Positions 1 to 7,954 of a stretch of DNA of 64,000 nt are shown one piece after another. The position numbers were made by a program, and so were the translations under genes. The notes below the pieces were generated by a model, which worked only from the letters and a program-made list of their open reading frames with translations, made no database searches and had not been told where the DNA came from. This DNA is from Terrabacter sp. MAHUQ-38 (GTDB lineage Bacteria; Actinomycetota; Actinomycetes; Actinomycetales; Dermatophilaceae). The stretch spans positions 96,176-160,175 of the forward strand of contig NZ_JACVCU010000006.1 of the NCBI RefSeq assembly GCF_014518425.1, in the 5' to 3' direction. Every line of letters begins with the position of its first letter. The first letter of the stretch is position 1.

Positions 1-565
1 CGTGGCGGTGCTGGCCGCGAGCGAGGCCAACGTCAAGTGGTACCTGGCGCACCTGTCGATGGGATCCATCGGCCCCGACAAGGTCAACCACCTGCGCCAC
101 GTCGAGTTCTTCAAGAACGCCGACGGCGTACGCGCCCACATGCGCGGGCACCGCGAGATCATCGCGCCGAAGTTCGCGGCCGTCGACGAGGCGCTGAGCG
201 AGGGCCTGGGCGGTCTTGAGGTCGCGGAGTGGAGCCACCCGAAGGGCGGCTACTTCGTCAACCTCGACGTGCTGGACGGCACCGCGTCGCGGGTCGTCGA
301 GCTCGCCAAGGCCGCGGGCATCGCCCTCACGCCGGCCGGCGCGTCGTTCCCGCACGGCAAGGACCCCCGCGACCGCAACATCCGCCTCGCGCCGACGTTC
401 CCGGCGCTCGACGAGGTGCGCACCGCGATGGCCGGCGTCGCCACGTGCGTCGCGCTCGCCGCCGCCGAGAAGGTGACCGCCGACCGGGCCGCCGGGGTAG
501 GGGCAGGGGGCGACGTCCCGTCGCCCGAGACCGCAGAGCCCGCCACCGAAGGAGCCGCGCGATGA
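1..565 (+). CDS. Aspartate aminotransferase-like PLP enzyme, C-terminal part (5' end outside window)
   Basis: This is the C-terminal 187 or so residues of a fold-type I PLP-dependent aminotransferase; the reading frame is open at the left edge, so the lysine that binds PLP is not visible. The stretch SIGPDKVNHLRH, the motif PKGGYFVNLDVLDG and the RNIRLAPTFP block with its substrate-carboxylate arginine resemble the actinobacterial class Ic aspartate aminotransferases (Asp_aminotransf/MocR-like family), which interconvert aspartate and oxaloacetate. An Ala/Pro-rich tail of about 25 residues follows the conserved fold. The stop codon overlaps the next gene's start as ATGA, so the two are probably co-translated. 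The family is fairly sure; the exact substrate is inferred. Confidence 0.85.
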   Translation, partial: VAVLAASEANVKWYLAHLSMGSIGPDKVNHLRHVEFFKNADGVRAHMRGHREIIAPKFAAVDEALSEGLGGLEVAEWSHPKGGYFVNLDVLDGTASRVVELAKAAGIALTPAGASFPHGKDPRDRNIRLAPTFPALDEVRTAMAGVATCVALAAAEKVTADRAAGVGAGGDVPSPETAEPATEGAAR

Positions 566-1092
566 GTGCCACCGATCCACACGAGCCCAACGAGAACATC
601 GACGACGACCTGACGAGCTACAGCGTCGACGACGAGGACCAGCTGCAGCCCGAGGACACCCTCGACGACGGCGACCTCGAGGACGTCCTCGACCGCGGCT
701 ACTCCCCCAACGACCGCCCCCAGGGAGTCGAGGCCCATGGCACGACGGCCTACGAGGAGTCGATCGACGAGACGATCGACCAGCGGATCCTCCAGGAGGA
801 GACCGACCCCAGCTCGGCCTACGGCCGGCCCGACAACGAGAGCGGGCTCGACGGCGACCGGGTCGGCGGCGACGACCCCGACTCGATCGACGCCGAGGAC
901 GACTGGCTCGGCGACAACGAGGTCGGCGACGCGAGGGCGGGGCGCCTCGTCGCCGACGACGAGGGCGCGCACGACGACGACGAGAAGCAGGCCTGGGCCA
1001 GCGACGTGGGCGTCGACGGCGCAGGCGCCTCGGCCGAGGAGGCCGCGATGCACGTCGTCGACGAGATCGCCGACGAGCCCGACGACCGCTGA
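562..1092 (+). CDS. DUF5709 family acidic protein
   Basis: A 176-residue, strongly acidic soluble protein. The segment YSPNDRPQGVEAHGTT followed by DQRILQEETDP is the signature I associate with actinobacterial DUF5709 proteins, whose function is unknown. It is rich in Asp, Glu and Gly, with no membrane segment or signal peptide, and is probably largely disordered. Translation starts in an ATGA overlap with the aminotransferase stop, so expression is likely coupled to that gene. The C-terminal region (EEAAMHVVDE) looks more ordered. No catalytic motif is visible. Confidence 0.8.
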   Translation: MSATDPHEPNENIDDDLTSYSVDDEDQLQPEDTLDDGDLEDVLDRGYSPNDRPQGVEAHGTTAYEESIDETIDQRILQEETDPSSAYGRPDNESGLDGDRVGGDDPDSIDAEDDWLGDNEVGDARAGRLVADDEGAHDDDEKQAWASDVGVDGAGASAEEAAMHVVDEIADEPDDR

Positions 1093-1139
1093 CCCTCGAG
1101 CGCGCGAGACGTGCGAGCCCGGGTGACACACTGGCCCGC

Positions 1140-2213
1140 ATGACGCGTGCGGTGCAGGACCTGCCGAAGGCCCACCTGCACCTGCACTTCACCGGCTCGA
1201 TGCGGGTCGACACCGTCCGGGAACTCGCCGCGAACCATGGCATCCGGCTGCCCGAGGCCCTCGTGTCCGGGTGGCCGCCGAAGCTGGCGCGGGCCACCGA
1301 CGAGCGCGGCTGGTTCCGCTTCCAGCGCCTCTACGACGCGGCCCGCTCGTGCGTGCGCGGTGAGGCCGACATGCGCCGGATCGTGCGCGAGGCGGCGCAG
1401 GACGATGCGACCGAGGGGTCGCGCTGGCTCGAGATCCAGGTCGATCCCACGTCGTACGCGCCGTTCGTCGGCGGCATCACGCCCGCCCTCGAGATCGTCC
1501 TCGACGAGGCGCGCGCCGTGTCGACGGAAGGTCGCATCGGCGTGGGGGTCGTCGTCGCGGCCAGCCGGATGCGCCACCCGCTCGAGGCCCGCACGCTCGC
1601 CCGGCTCGCGGCACACCACGCGGGCGAGGAGGCCGGCGCCGTCGTCGGCTTCGGCCTGTCCAACGACGAGCGCCGCGGACTCGTCGCCGACTTCGCGCCG
1701 GCGTTCGACATCGCGCGCCGCGCCGGGCTCGCGCTCGTCCCGCACGGCGGCGAGCTGCTCGGCGCCCAGTCGGTCATGGAGACTCTCGAGCACCTCGACC
1801 CCGACCGCATCGGCCACGGCGTGCGGTGCGTCGAGGACCCACAGGTGCTCGACGCGGTGGCCGAGGCCGGCGTGACCCTCGAGGTGTGCCCCGGCAGCAA
1901 CGTGGCCCTCGGTGTCTACGCCGACCCCGCCGACGTGCCGCTGCGACGCATCGTCGAGTCCGGCGTGCCCGTCGCCCTCGGCGCCGATGACCCTCTGCTC
2001 TTCGGCTCCCGCCTCGCGGCGCAGTATGCCGCTGCCCGTGACCTCGGCTTCGACGACCCAGGCCTCGCCCGCCTCGCGCGGGCCTCCCTCGAGGGCAGTC
2101 GGATGCCGCCGCAGCTGCGCAAGGCGGCCCTCGCCGACGTCGACGCGTGGCTGGAGGCACCGGCCCCGACGTCGACCCCGTCGCAGGCCGCGGCGCGGGT
2201 CGCGCCCGCGTGA
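1140..2213 (+). CDS. add: Adenosine deaminase family hydrolase
   Basis: A 357-residue amidohydrolase of the adenosine/AMP deaminase family, which deaminates adenosine or a related purine using one zinc ion. Visible motifs in order are the N-terminal zinc-binding HLHLHFTG, the PHGGE block with the proton-shuttling Glu, RIGHGVR with a further active-site His, LEVCPGSN, and the ADDPLLFG block with the catalytic or zinc-binding Asp. The family's usual HxHLDG is HLHFTG here, so the Asp that contacts the ribose 5'-hydroxyl in classical enzymes is replaced. Substrate preference may therefore differ from plain adenosine. The ATG start follows a 47-nt gap after the DUF5709 gene. Confidence 0.85.
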   Translation: MTRAVQDLPKAHLHLHFTGSMRVDTVRELAANHGIRLPEALVSGWPPKLARATDERGWFRFQRLYDAARSCVRGEADMRRIVREAAQDDATEGSRWLEIQVDPTSYAPFVGGITPALEIVLDEARAVSTEGRIGVGVVVAASRMRHPLEARTLARLAAHHAGEEAGAVVGFGLSNDERRGLVADFAPAFDIARRAGLALVPHGGELLGAQSVMETLEHLDPDRIGHGVRCVEDPQVLDAVAEAGVTLEVCPGSNVALGVYADPADVPLRRIVESGVPVALGADDPLLFGSRLAAQYAAARDLGFDDPGLARLARASLEGSRMPPQLRKAALADVDAWLEAPAPTSTPSQAAARVAPA

Positions 2214-2338
2214 CACCGGCCACACCGAGAACGCTCTGGTACCCGGCCAAAACGGGCGAGCCCGAGCAGCGTGACCCCCTCTTCGACGCTGGACCGGGTT
2301 TGCTCAGGGTCGGTCCGCCCGGTCATGCTGGTCAGGAG

Positions 2339-3019
2339 ATGACAACTTCTGCCCCCGCTTCCGCACGCCCATCGACCGCCACCGGCCCCCGTCTGCGACG
2401 CCTCGCAGTCGTCGGCCTCGTCGCCCCCGTCGTCGCGCTCGCGGCGTGCAGCGGTGAGGCGCCCGTGACCGCCGACCCGACCGCTCCGGCCGGCACGACG
2501 CCCGCCACGAGCACGACCAGCACCACGACGACCGAGGCCACGACGACGACCGCGTCGCCCACGAGCACGCCCCCGGCCGAGTACTCGACGCGCACCATCA
2601 AGGCCGTCATCAAGGACCCCGACCTCGGCCACACCATCACCGCGCTCCGGGTCTCGCGCAACCTGCCGTTCCCGAAGAACCAGCCGATCGGCGCCGAGGC
2701 CTTCGAGATCGTAGGCGTCAAGGTCGAGTTCGACGCGGGTACGCGCTACTCGGCCGCGCTCGAGCCCTCGATGCTGACGCTCATCGCCGCGAGCCCCAAG
2801 CAGAACGTCCCGGTGACGACCGAGTTCGGCGCCGCCTTCAAGGCCGACCCCCTGAAGACGACGAAGCGCGACGACCGCGACCGAGGCTGGGTGTTCTTCA
2901 AGGTCGACAAGGGCACGACGAGCTCGCTGCGTCTGGCCTTCAACCGCCCTGCCTACGAGGTCAGCACCACGGACAAGAACATCAAGGCGAAGACCTTCTC
3001 CGTCGTCCTCACGAAGTAG
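2339..3019 (+). CDS. Secreted lipoprotein with DUF4352-like domain
   Basis: A 226-residue predicted lipoprotein. The N-terminus has basic residues (RLRR), a hydrophobic stretch and the lipobox LAAC at about residues 34-37, followed by a long Thr/Ser/Ala/Pro linker typical of surface-tethered actinobacterial proteins. The C-terminal 140 or so residues look like an immunoglobulin-like DUF4352-type domain; no enzymatic motif is seen. The ATG is immediately preceded by AGGAG with almost no spacer, so the start may be leaderless or use an unusual ribosome-binding site. No other in-frame start lies close upstream. It converges with murB. The role is unknown. Confidence 0.7.
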   Translation: MTTSAPASARPSTATGPRLRRLAVVGLVAPVVALAACSGEAPVTADPTAPAGTTPATSTTSTTTTEATTTTASPTSTPPAEYSTRTIKAVIKDPDLGHTITALRVSRNLPFPKNQPIGAEAFEIVGVKVEFDAGTRYSAALEPSMLTLIAASPKQNVPVTTEFGAAFKADPLKTTKRDDRDRGWVFFKVDKGTTSSLRLAFNRPAYEVSTTDKNIKAKTFSVVLTK

Positions 3020-3038
3020 CAGCAACGCCGCGAACGCC

Positions 3039-3074
3039 GAGCGGCCCTGGACCCTCACGGACCCGGGGTCGCTC
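3039..3074. terminator. Possible bidirectional terminator between the lipoprotein gene and murB
   Basis: GAGCGGCCC and GGGTCGCTC can pair (one G-U) around an 18-nt loop in the 67-nt convergent gap. There is no T-run, so this is only a candidate. Confidence 0.3.
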
Positions 3075-3086
3075 GCTTCGAGGCTG

Positions 3087-4160
3087 CTACAGGCGCTCGC
3101 CGACGAGCACCGGCTCGTTGACGAGGGTGACGCCGAACGCGTCGCGGACGCCGTCGCGGACCTGCCTGGCCAGGGCGAGGACGTCGGACGTCGTCGCTCC
3201 GCCGCGGTTGGTCACGGCGAGAGTGTGCTTCGTCGACAGGGCGGCCGGGGCCGGCAGCCCGAAGCCCTTGCCGAAGCCGGCCTGGTCGATGAGCCAGGCA
3301 GCGCTCGTCTTGACGCGGCCGTCGGGCTCGGCGAACCTCGGCGGCGTGGGACCCTCCCAACCGAGCCGCTCGCCCACCCGCTCGACGAGGTCGTCGAACT
3401 CGCGGCGGCTGAGGATCGGGTTGGTGAAGAACGAGCCGCACGACCACGTGTCGGGGTCGGCGTCGTCGAGCACCATGCCCCGCGACCGGCGCTGCTCCAG
3501 GACGGCCGCTCGCGCGTCGCACAGCGGCACCCGGGCGCCCAGCTCGACCCCGAGACCCTTCGCCAGGGCGGCATACGCGACGGGCCGGCTGAGGGTGGCC
3601 ACCTCGAACTGGAAGAGGACATCGAGCACGACGTAGCGAGAGTGGCCCTTGAACCGCGAGTGGCGGTAGGTGAAGGCGCAGTCGGCGTTCATGAAGGTGC
3701 GGACGGCCTGCTCCTGGCGGTCCCACGTGCGCACCTGGGCGACCGTCTGCGACACGTCCTGGCCGTAGGCGCCGACGTTCTGGATCGGGGTGGCCCCCGT
3801 CAGCCCGGGAATGCCGCTCAAGGCCTCGATGCCCGCCCAGCCCTCCTCGACGGCCCGGGCGACCACGTCGTCCCACACCTCACCGGCCGCGACGCGGACC
3901 ACGGCCCCGCCGCAGAGGTCGGCCGACTCGGGGTGGATGCCGGAGGTGGCGATGCGCACGACGGTCCCGTCGAAGCCGTCGTCGGACACGACGAGGTTGG
4001 AGCCGCCCGACACGACCAGGAGAGGCTCGTCGGCGTCGTCGACCTCGCGGACCGCGTCGACGAGCTCATCGGTGGTCTCGACGGTGACGACCCGGGCAGC
4101 AGGGCCACCCACCCGCATCGTCGTGAAGGTCGACAGCGGGACGTCGTGTTGCTCGCGCAC
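3087..4160 (-). CDS. murB: UDP-N-acetylenolpyruvoylglucosamine reductase MurB
   Basis: A 357-residue FAD- and NADPH-dependent cytoplasmic enzyme that reduces UDP-GlcNAc-enolpyruvate to UDP-MurNAc in peptidoglycan precursor synthesis. Diagnostic motifs are TTMRVGGPA near the N-terminus, SGGSNLVVSD (FAD binding), GIPGLTGATPIQNVGAYG, YRHSRFKG, SCGSFFTNP (with the catalytic Ser) and the C-terminal KTSAAWLIDQAGF and STKHTLAVTNRGG. The length and the form lacking the type I insertion fit actinobacterial MurB. I chose the GTG at 4160, 17 nt after the upstream MaoC stop; there is no ATG near the required N-terminus. It is the last gene of the rpmG-MaoC-MaoC-murB block. Confidence 0.93.
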   Translation of the reverse strand: MREQHDVPLSTFTTMRVGGPAARVVTVETTDELVDAVREVDDADEPLLVVSGGSNLVVSDDGFDGTVVRIATSGIHPESADLCGGAVVRVAAGEVWDDVVARAVEEGWAGIEALSGIPGLTGATPIQNVGAYGQDVSQTVAQVRTWDRQEQAVRTFMNADCAFTYRHSRFKGHSRYVVLDVLFQFEVATLSRPVAYAALAKGLGVELGARVPLCDARAAVLEQRRSRGMVLDDADPDTWSCGSFFTNPILSRREFDDLVERVGERLGWEGPTPPRFAEPDGRVKTSAAWLIDQAGFGKGFGLPAPAALSTKHTLAVTNRGGATTSDVLALARQVRDGVRDAFGVTLVNEPVLVGERL

Positions 4161-4177
4161 GCGGTGGACCGTCCCGG

Positions 4178-4633
4178 TCAGTCGAGCCGGGCGACGGCGA
4201 GTGCGCGGCCCAGCACCTTGGAGCCGTCGGCGGTCGCGGTGAGCTCGACGGTGACGCGCTTCGTCTCGGGGTCGGCCGCCTTGACGATGCCGGAGACCTC
4301 GATGTCGGCCCCCGTCTCGTAGGGGACGACGACGGGCTTGGTGAAGCGAACGCCGTACTCGACGACGCGGCCGGCGTCGCCGACCCAGTCCGTCACGAGG
4401 GTCACGGCCGAACCCATGGTGAACATGCCGTGCGCGATGACGTCGGGCAGCCCCACCTTCTTGGCGAACGGCTCGTCCCAGTGGATCCGGTTGCGGTCGA
4501 GCGACGCCCCGGCGTACTGCACGAGACGGGCGCGGTCGACGTGAACGGTGATGGAGGGCAGTGCGTCGCCGACCGAGACGTCGGAGAAGGCCCGGACCGT
4601 CGCAGGCGCGGAGGTCGTCGGCTGGGTGCTCAT
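4178..4633 (-). CDS. MaoC family dehydratase (HadB-type subunit)
   Basis: A 151-residue hot-dog-fold protein. The segment YAGASLDRNRIHWDEPFA matches the (R)-hydratase 2 motif, with the catalytic Asp and His present, so this is the likely catalytic subunit. It should pair with the neighbouring HadA-type subunit to dehydrate (3R)-hydroxyacyl thioesters in fatty-acid elongation. In mycobacteria the equivalent pair serves FAS-II; the acyl substrate in this organism is unknown. The ATG overlaps the stop of the upstream partner (ATGA), giving tight 1:1 coupling. Confidence 0.88.
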   Translation of the reverse strand: MSTQPTTSAPATVRAFSDVSVGDALPSITVHVDRARLVQYAGASLDRNRIHWDEPFAKKVGLPDVIAHGMFTMGSAVTLVTDWVGDAGRVVEYGVRFTKPVVVPYETGADIEVSGIVKAADPETKRVTVELTATADGSKVLGRALAVARLD

Positions 4634-5079
4634 GACTCGTCTCCTCGGATGACGATGGTCGAGGTGGCCGTGCAGACGGCCTCTCCCGTCTCGGTGGCCA
4701 GCTCGGTGCGGGTGGTGACCATGGCGTGGCCGCCCGCCTCGCGCACGGCGTCGACGTGGAGCGTGCCGACGACGGCGTCGCCCGCCGTGAGCGGCCGGTG
4801 GTGGGTGAAGCGCTGCTCGCCGTGCACGACACGGGAGAAGTCGATACCGGCCTCGGGGTCGCTGATCAGCTGCGCATCGCACTGCTGGGCGATGAGGACC
4901 GCGAACGTCGGGGGCGCGATGACGTCGGCGTAGCCGCGCGCCCTGGCGACCTCGGCGTCGACGTGGACCGGGTCGGACGAGCCGACGGCCTCGGCGAACT
5001 CGCGGATCTTGGCGGCACTGACCCGGTAGGTCTCGGTGGGCGGGTAGACCCGGCCCTGGAAGTCTGCGTTCACCGGCAT
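4630..5079 (-). CDS. MaoC/FAS1 dehydratase-like protein (HadA-type subunit)
   Basis: A 149-residue hot-dog-fold protein resembling HadA and the N-terminal half of FAS1_DH-region dehydratases. Landmarks are the GSSDPVHVD segment, the APPTFAVLIAQQ helix and VVHGEQRF. It lacks the canonical D-x-N-x-x-H catalytic motif, consistent with a substrate-binding partner for the downstream HadB-type protein, with which it overlaps by ATGA. The ATG start lies about 105 nt downstream of rpmG, on the same strand. Confidence 0.88.
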   Translation of the reverse strand: MPVNADFQGRVYPPTETYRVSAAKIREFAEAVGSSDPVHVDAEVARARGYADVIAPPTFAVLIAQQCDAQLISDPEAGIDFSRVVHGEQRFTHHRPLTAGDAVVGTLHVDAVREAGGHAMVTTRTELATETGEAVCTATSTIVIRGDES

Positions 5080-5184
5080 ACGGGCACCCTATCGAGCGTC
5101 ACCGACCCCCGGCCCGACGCGTCCGGGAACGACGACGCTCCCCCGGCCGGGTGGCCGAGGGAGCGGTCAGAGGATCGCGCTGGG

Positions 5185-5355
5185 TCAGCGGGTCTCGCGG
5201 TGCTCCGTGTGCTTGCCGCACTTGGGGCAGAACTTGTTCATCGCGAGACGGTCGGGGTTGTTCCGACGGTTCTTCTTCGTGATGTAGTTGCGGTCCTTGC
5301 AGTCCACGCACGCCATCGTGATCTTGGGACGGACGTCGGTGCTCTTGCTGGCCAC
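5185..5355 (-). CDS. rpmG: 50S ribosomal protein L33
   Basis: A 56-residue small basic protein of the large ribosomal subunit. The translation begins [10 protein letters not shown] and carries two CxxC knuckles, CVDC and CPKC, so this is the zinc-binding (C+) form rather than the zinc-independent paralogue. [12 protein letters not shown] is a typical L33 core. The start is GTG with a GAGCAGG-type ribosome-binding site about 6 nt upstream. It lies between tRNA-Met and the MaoC genes, a well-conserved actinobacterial order. Confidence 0.95.
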   Translation of the reverse strand: MASKSTDVRPKITMACVDCKDRNYITKKNRRNNPDRLAMNKFCPKCGKHTEHRETR

Positions 5356-5523
5356 GGCAACCTGCTCTTTCGGGAACGTTCTAGGTGATCGGTCGTCTTG
5401 CGACGGGTGTCGCGCGGAGCGTCACGCGTTCCGGGCGGCATCCCGGGGTGACACGCAGGCGCGACGTCCAAGGTTACGCGACACCTCGATGATTAGAGAA
5501 ATCGTCGCGGGTGCGCGCGGAAG

Positions 5524-5600
5524 TGGTAGCGGGAGCGGGGCTCGATCCCGCGACCTCACGATTATGAGTCGTGCGCTCTAACCAGCTGAGCTACCCCGCC
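5524..5600 (-). tRNA. tRNA-Met (CAT), elongator type
   Basis: A 77-nt cloverleaf on the minus strand with acceptor GGCGGGG, anticodon loop CTCATAA (anticodon CAT) and an encoded CCA. The acceptor closes with G1-U72 and G7-U66 wobbles. The T-loop reads ATCGAGC, so the usual T54 is A. It does not have the unpaired position 1-72 expected of an initiator; charging as Met rather than Ile2 is inferred from similarity. Confidence 0.93.
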
Positions 5601-5659
5601 ATGGGCTGCCGTTCCCCGACCTCGCCGCGACTGCGACGGACCGGGGCCCGACCGACCAG

Positions 5660-5732
5660 AGCCCCAATAGGGAATCGAACCCTAGACCTTTTCCTTACCA
5701 TGGAAACGCTCTGCCGACTGAGCTATTGGGGC
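5660..5732 (-). tRNA. tRNA-Thr (GGT)
   Basis: A 73-nt cloverleaf on the minus strand with acceptor GCCCCAA pairing TTGGGGC, anticodon loop ATGGTAA (anticodon GGT), a normal TTCGATT T-loop and discriminator T. No CCA is encoded, so it must be added after transcription. It lies 59 nt upstream of tRNA-Met and is probably co-transcribed with it. Confidence 0.95.
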
Positions 5733-5847
5733 ACGGCCGACGCTACGGACCGTCACGCGGACGGGCCCAGGTCGACCTGTTGTGCGACGGTGAGACTACA
5801 CGCTCGACGGCGCGGATACGAAATCGGGACAGGGGCGGCCGTCTCTC

Positions 5848-6729
5848 TCAATCGGGGTCGCCGTGGGCGTCGAGCGCCTCCTGGGCCGCCGCCTCCTCCT
5901 GCTCGCGCCGATCACGGATGCCGGTCGCCTCCTCGAGCTCGCCCGTGACCTTCTCGAGCCGGCCGCGTGCCGTGGCGAGCCGCCGCTCGAGGTCGGCGAT
6001 GCCCTCGGTGACCTCCTCGTGCCGGGCCGTGAGGACGGCGACCTGACGGTCGGCGGCGCGCAGCTCGCTGCGCGCGGCATCGAGGGCTGCCTGGAGCCTC
6101 GCGCGTTCGGCCGTGCGCTTGGCCCGGCGTCGCTCCTCGAGGTCGACGGTGTCGCCTCCCCCGCCGGCAAGGACCGACAGGGAAGGACGCGCCTCGTCCT
6201 CCTCCCCGACGTCGGCACCCGCGCCGAGCGCCACCACGTCCTCGACGTCGACCGAACCGAAGCCGGAGTAGCTCAGGGCCCGCACGAGCGAACCGGTGAG
6301 GACGGAGGCTTCCGCGTCCTCGTCGGCGATCAGCGCCGTCAGGGTGTCCCGCACCTCCTGGGCCACGCCTGCGCCCAGCCTCTGGCCCTCCGCCGCCGCC
6401 ACCTCGGCGATGCGGTCCGCGAGGGCGTCGACGCGCTTGGAGCGCTCCCGCCCGAGCAGACGCAGCTGGTCGGCGTCGAGACTGCGCTGGGCCTCGCGGA
6501 GCAGCTCGGCGAAGGCCCGGAAGTCCTCGAGCTCGTCGCCGTGCCCGCGGACGAAGTGGTTGACCGCCCACGCGGCCACCGTCGGCTTGCGCAGCGCACC
6601 GATCGAGGCGGCGAGGTCCTTCTCGCCGGCCGACTTCGCCTGTGCCACCAGCTCGGAGCGCAGCGGGGTGAACTGCGCCGGCGGGGCGGCATACAGCTGC
6701 TCGACGGCGGCGCGCAGGTGCAGGATCAC
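5848..6729 (-). CDS. Conserved hypothetical protein with C-terminal coiled coil
   Basis: A 293-residue soluble protein of unknown function. The N-terminal third contains the conserved-looking block LRKPTVAAWAVNHF. The last 100 or so residues are Glu/Arg/Ala-rich heptads (ERRRAKRTAERARL onward) that predict a long coiled coil. There is no signal peptide or membrane segment. I chose the GTG at 6729, which has AGGA about 9 nt upstream; a TTG six codons earlier would extend it. It is divergent from the metallo-beta-lactamase-fold gene across about 60 nt. A scaffolding or nucleoid role is possible but unsupported. Confidence 0.75.
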   Translation of the reverse strand: MILHLRAAVEQLYAAPPAQFTPLRSELVAQAKSAGEKDLAASIGALRKPTVAAWAVNHFVRGHGDELEDFRAFAELLREAQRSLDADQLRLLGRERSKRVDALADRIAEVAAAEGQRLGAGVAQEVRDTLTALIADEDAEASVLTGSLVRALSYSGFGSVDVEDVVALGAGADVGEEDEARPSLSVLAGGGGDTVDLEERRRAKRTAERARLQAALDAARSELRAADRQVAVLTARHEEVTEGIADLERRLATARGRLEKVTGELEEATGIRDRREQEEAAAQEALDAHGDPD

Positions 6730-6788
6730 CCCTGCATCCTGCCCCAAACCAAGTGGTGCAGCCCGTTGCCGACGGGCAGGCTGGACCC

Positions 6789-7610
6789 GTGATCTGGATC
6801 TGTGCGACGTGTGCCGTCGAGACCGATGACCTGGTGGAGCCGCCGGCGCAGTGCGCCGTGTGCGAGGACGAGCGGCAGTGGGTGCCCGAGTCGGGCCAAC
6901 GGTGGACCACCCTCACCGAGCTGCGTGAGGCGGGCACGCAGATCACGATCGACCCCGTCGAGGACGACCTCTGGGGGCTGCGGGCCGACCCGCACGTCGG
7001 CATCGGCCAGCAGACCATGGTCGTGCGCACGCCCGAGGGCGTGTTGCTCTTCGACTGCGTCGGCTACGTCGACGACGAGGCGCTCGCCTTCGTGCGGTCG
7101 CTCGGGCCGACGCTCGCGGTCGCCGCGAGCCACCCCCACATGTACGGCGTGCAGACGGAGTGGGCGCGCGCCCTCGGCGGCGCGCCGGTCCTGGTCGCCT
7201 CCCCCGACGCGGAGTGGGTGCGTCGCCGCGACACCCTGGTGGAGCTCTACGACGAGCAGCGGGAGGTGGCACCCGGGCTCACGCTTCACAGGGTGGGCGG
7301 GCACTTCCGCGGTCAGGCTGTCGTCGAGTGGCAGGCGGGGGCGGACGGTCGCGGCGTGCTGCTCGCGGGCGACGCCGTCTTCCCCAACCCGGACCGCCGG
7401 ACGGTGAGCTTCCTGCGCAGCTACCCGAACCGGATCCCGCTCTCGGGCAACGTGGTCCAGCGCATCGCACACCAGCTCGAGGGGCTGCACTACGACCGCC
7501 TCTACAACAACTTCGGCGCCGTCGTGCCGAAGGACGCCAAGGCGGTGGTGCGCCGCTCGGCCGACCGTCACGCAGCGTGGACGCGCGGGGACTTCGACCA
7601 CCTGACGTGA
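6789..7610 (+). CDS. Metallo-beta-lactamase-fold hydrolase with N-terminal zinc-ribbon-like motif
   Basis: A 273-residue protein starting at GTG 6789. The first 30 residues carry CATC and CAVC, a four-cysteine knuckle resembling a rubredoxin-type zinc or iron site. The rest follows the MBL fold: VRTPEGVLLFDCVGY, then SHPHMYG where the canonical HxHxDH should be, then LLAGDAVFP with the bridging Asp. Only the HPH part of the metal site remains; the DH is replaced. It may be a one-metal or non-hydrolytic member. It has no operon partner and is divergent from the coiled-coil gene. The substrate is unknown. Confidence 0.8.
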   Translation: MIWICATCAVETDDLVEPPAQCAVCEDERQWVPESGQRWTTLTELREAGTQITIDPVEDDLWGLRADPHVGIGQQTMVVRTPEGVLLFDCVGYVDDEALAFVRSLGPTLAVAASHPHMYGVQTEWARALGGAPVLVASPDAEWVRRRDTLVELYDEQREVAPGLTLHRVGGHFRGQAVVEWQAGADGRGVLLAGDAVFPNPDRRTVSFLRSYPNRIPLSGNVVQRIAHQLEGLHYDRLYNNFGAVVPKDAKAVVRRSADRHAAWTRGDFDHLT

Positions 7611-7636
7611 CCGGGCGTGCACAAGGCGCGGGGACC

Positions 7637-7648
7637 GGGTAGGTCCAC
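7637..7648 (+). promoter_or_regulatory. GGGTAG-type -10 box, candidate SigB/SigF-family promoter
   Basis: GGGTAGGTCCAC lies 60 nt upstream of the repeat-peptide gene and closely matches boxes found before stress genes at 52.8, 55.6 and 58.1 kb. No clear GTTT -35 is visible. Assignment to an alternative sigma factor is inference. Confidence 0.4.
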
Positions 7649-7696
7649 TGCGGCGGCGTCGCCCGGCGCCGCCTCACACCCTCTGGAGGAGAAGCC

Positions 7697-7954
7697 ATGA
7701 GCGACAACCCGCTGGACCCGGTGGGCGACACCAGCGACGACCCGATGACCGAGGGCCCGGCCGACGGCGGAGCCGACGTGGGCAGCCACGACAGCGGAGC
7801 TGACGGCGGAGCCGACACCGAGGGGCCCGCCGACGGCGGAGCCGACGTGGAGAGCCACGACGGTGGTGCCGATGGCGGAGCCGACACCGAGGGACCCGCC
7901 GACGGCGGAGCCGACGTGGAGAGCCACGACGGCGGTGCCGACGGCGGAGCCTGA
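7697..7954 (+). CDS. Acidic tandem-repeat small protein (DGGAD repeats)
   Basis: An 85-residue protein with a strong ribosome-binding site (GGAGGAG) before ATG 7697. After a 17-residue leader (MSDNPLDPVGD...) it consists of three nearly identical 23-residue repeats of the pattern TEGPADGGADV-SHD-GADGGAD. It is very acidic, with no cysteine and no aromatic residue, signal peptide or membrane segment. Its TGA overlaps the ATG of the downstream JmjC oxygenase by one base, so translation is coupled. The repeated Asp/His-containing units next to a protein hydroxylase suggest a substrate or precursor peptide, but this is inference. It could also be a disordered metal-binding or solubility peptide. 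Confidence 0.8.
   Translation: MSDNPLDPVGDTSDDPMTEGPADGGADVGSHDSGADGGADTEGPADGGADVESHDGGADGGADTEGPADGGADVESHDGGADGGA
7748..7951 (+). repeat. 69-bp in-frame tandem repeat, about three copies
   Basis: Units run 7748-7816, 7817-7885 and 7886-7951 (the last is truncated by the stop). They encode the 23-residue repeats of the small acidic protein. Units 2 and 3 are almost identical, suggesting recent duplication or active copy-number change. Confidence 0.9.

Noticed and set aside
819..2225. A 468-residue frame antisense to the deaminase gene
   Set aside because: It arises from third-position GC bias; the deaminase motifs on the plus strand decide.
3087..4832. murB as a 581-residue fusion reaching through the MaoC gene
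   Set aside because: The frame is open by GC bias only. The upstream part is antisense-like low-complexity sequence over a well-defined MaoC gene, and murB begins naturally at 4160.
7748..7951. CRISPR-like array
   Set aside because: The repeats are directly adjacent, in frame and coding, with no spacers.
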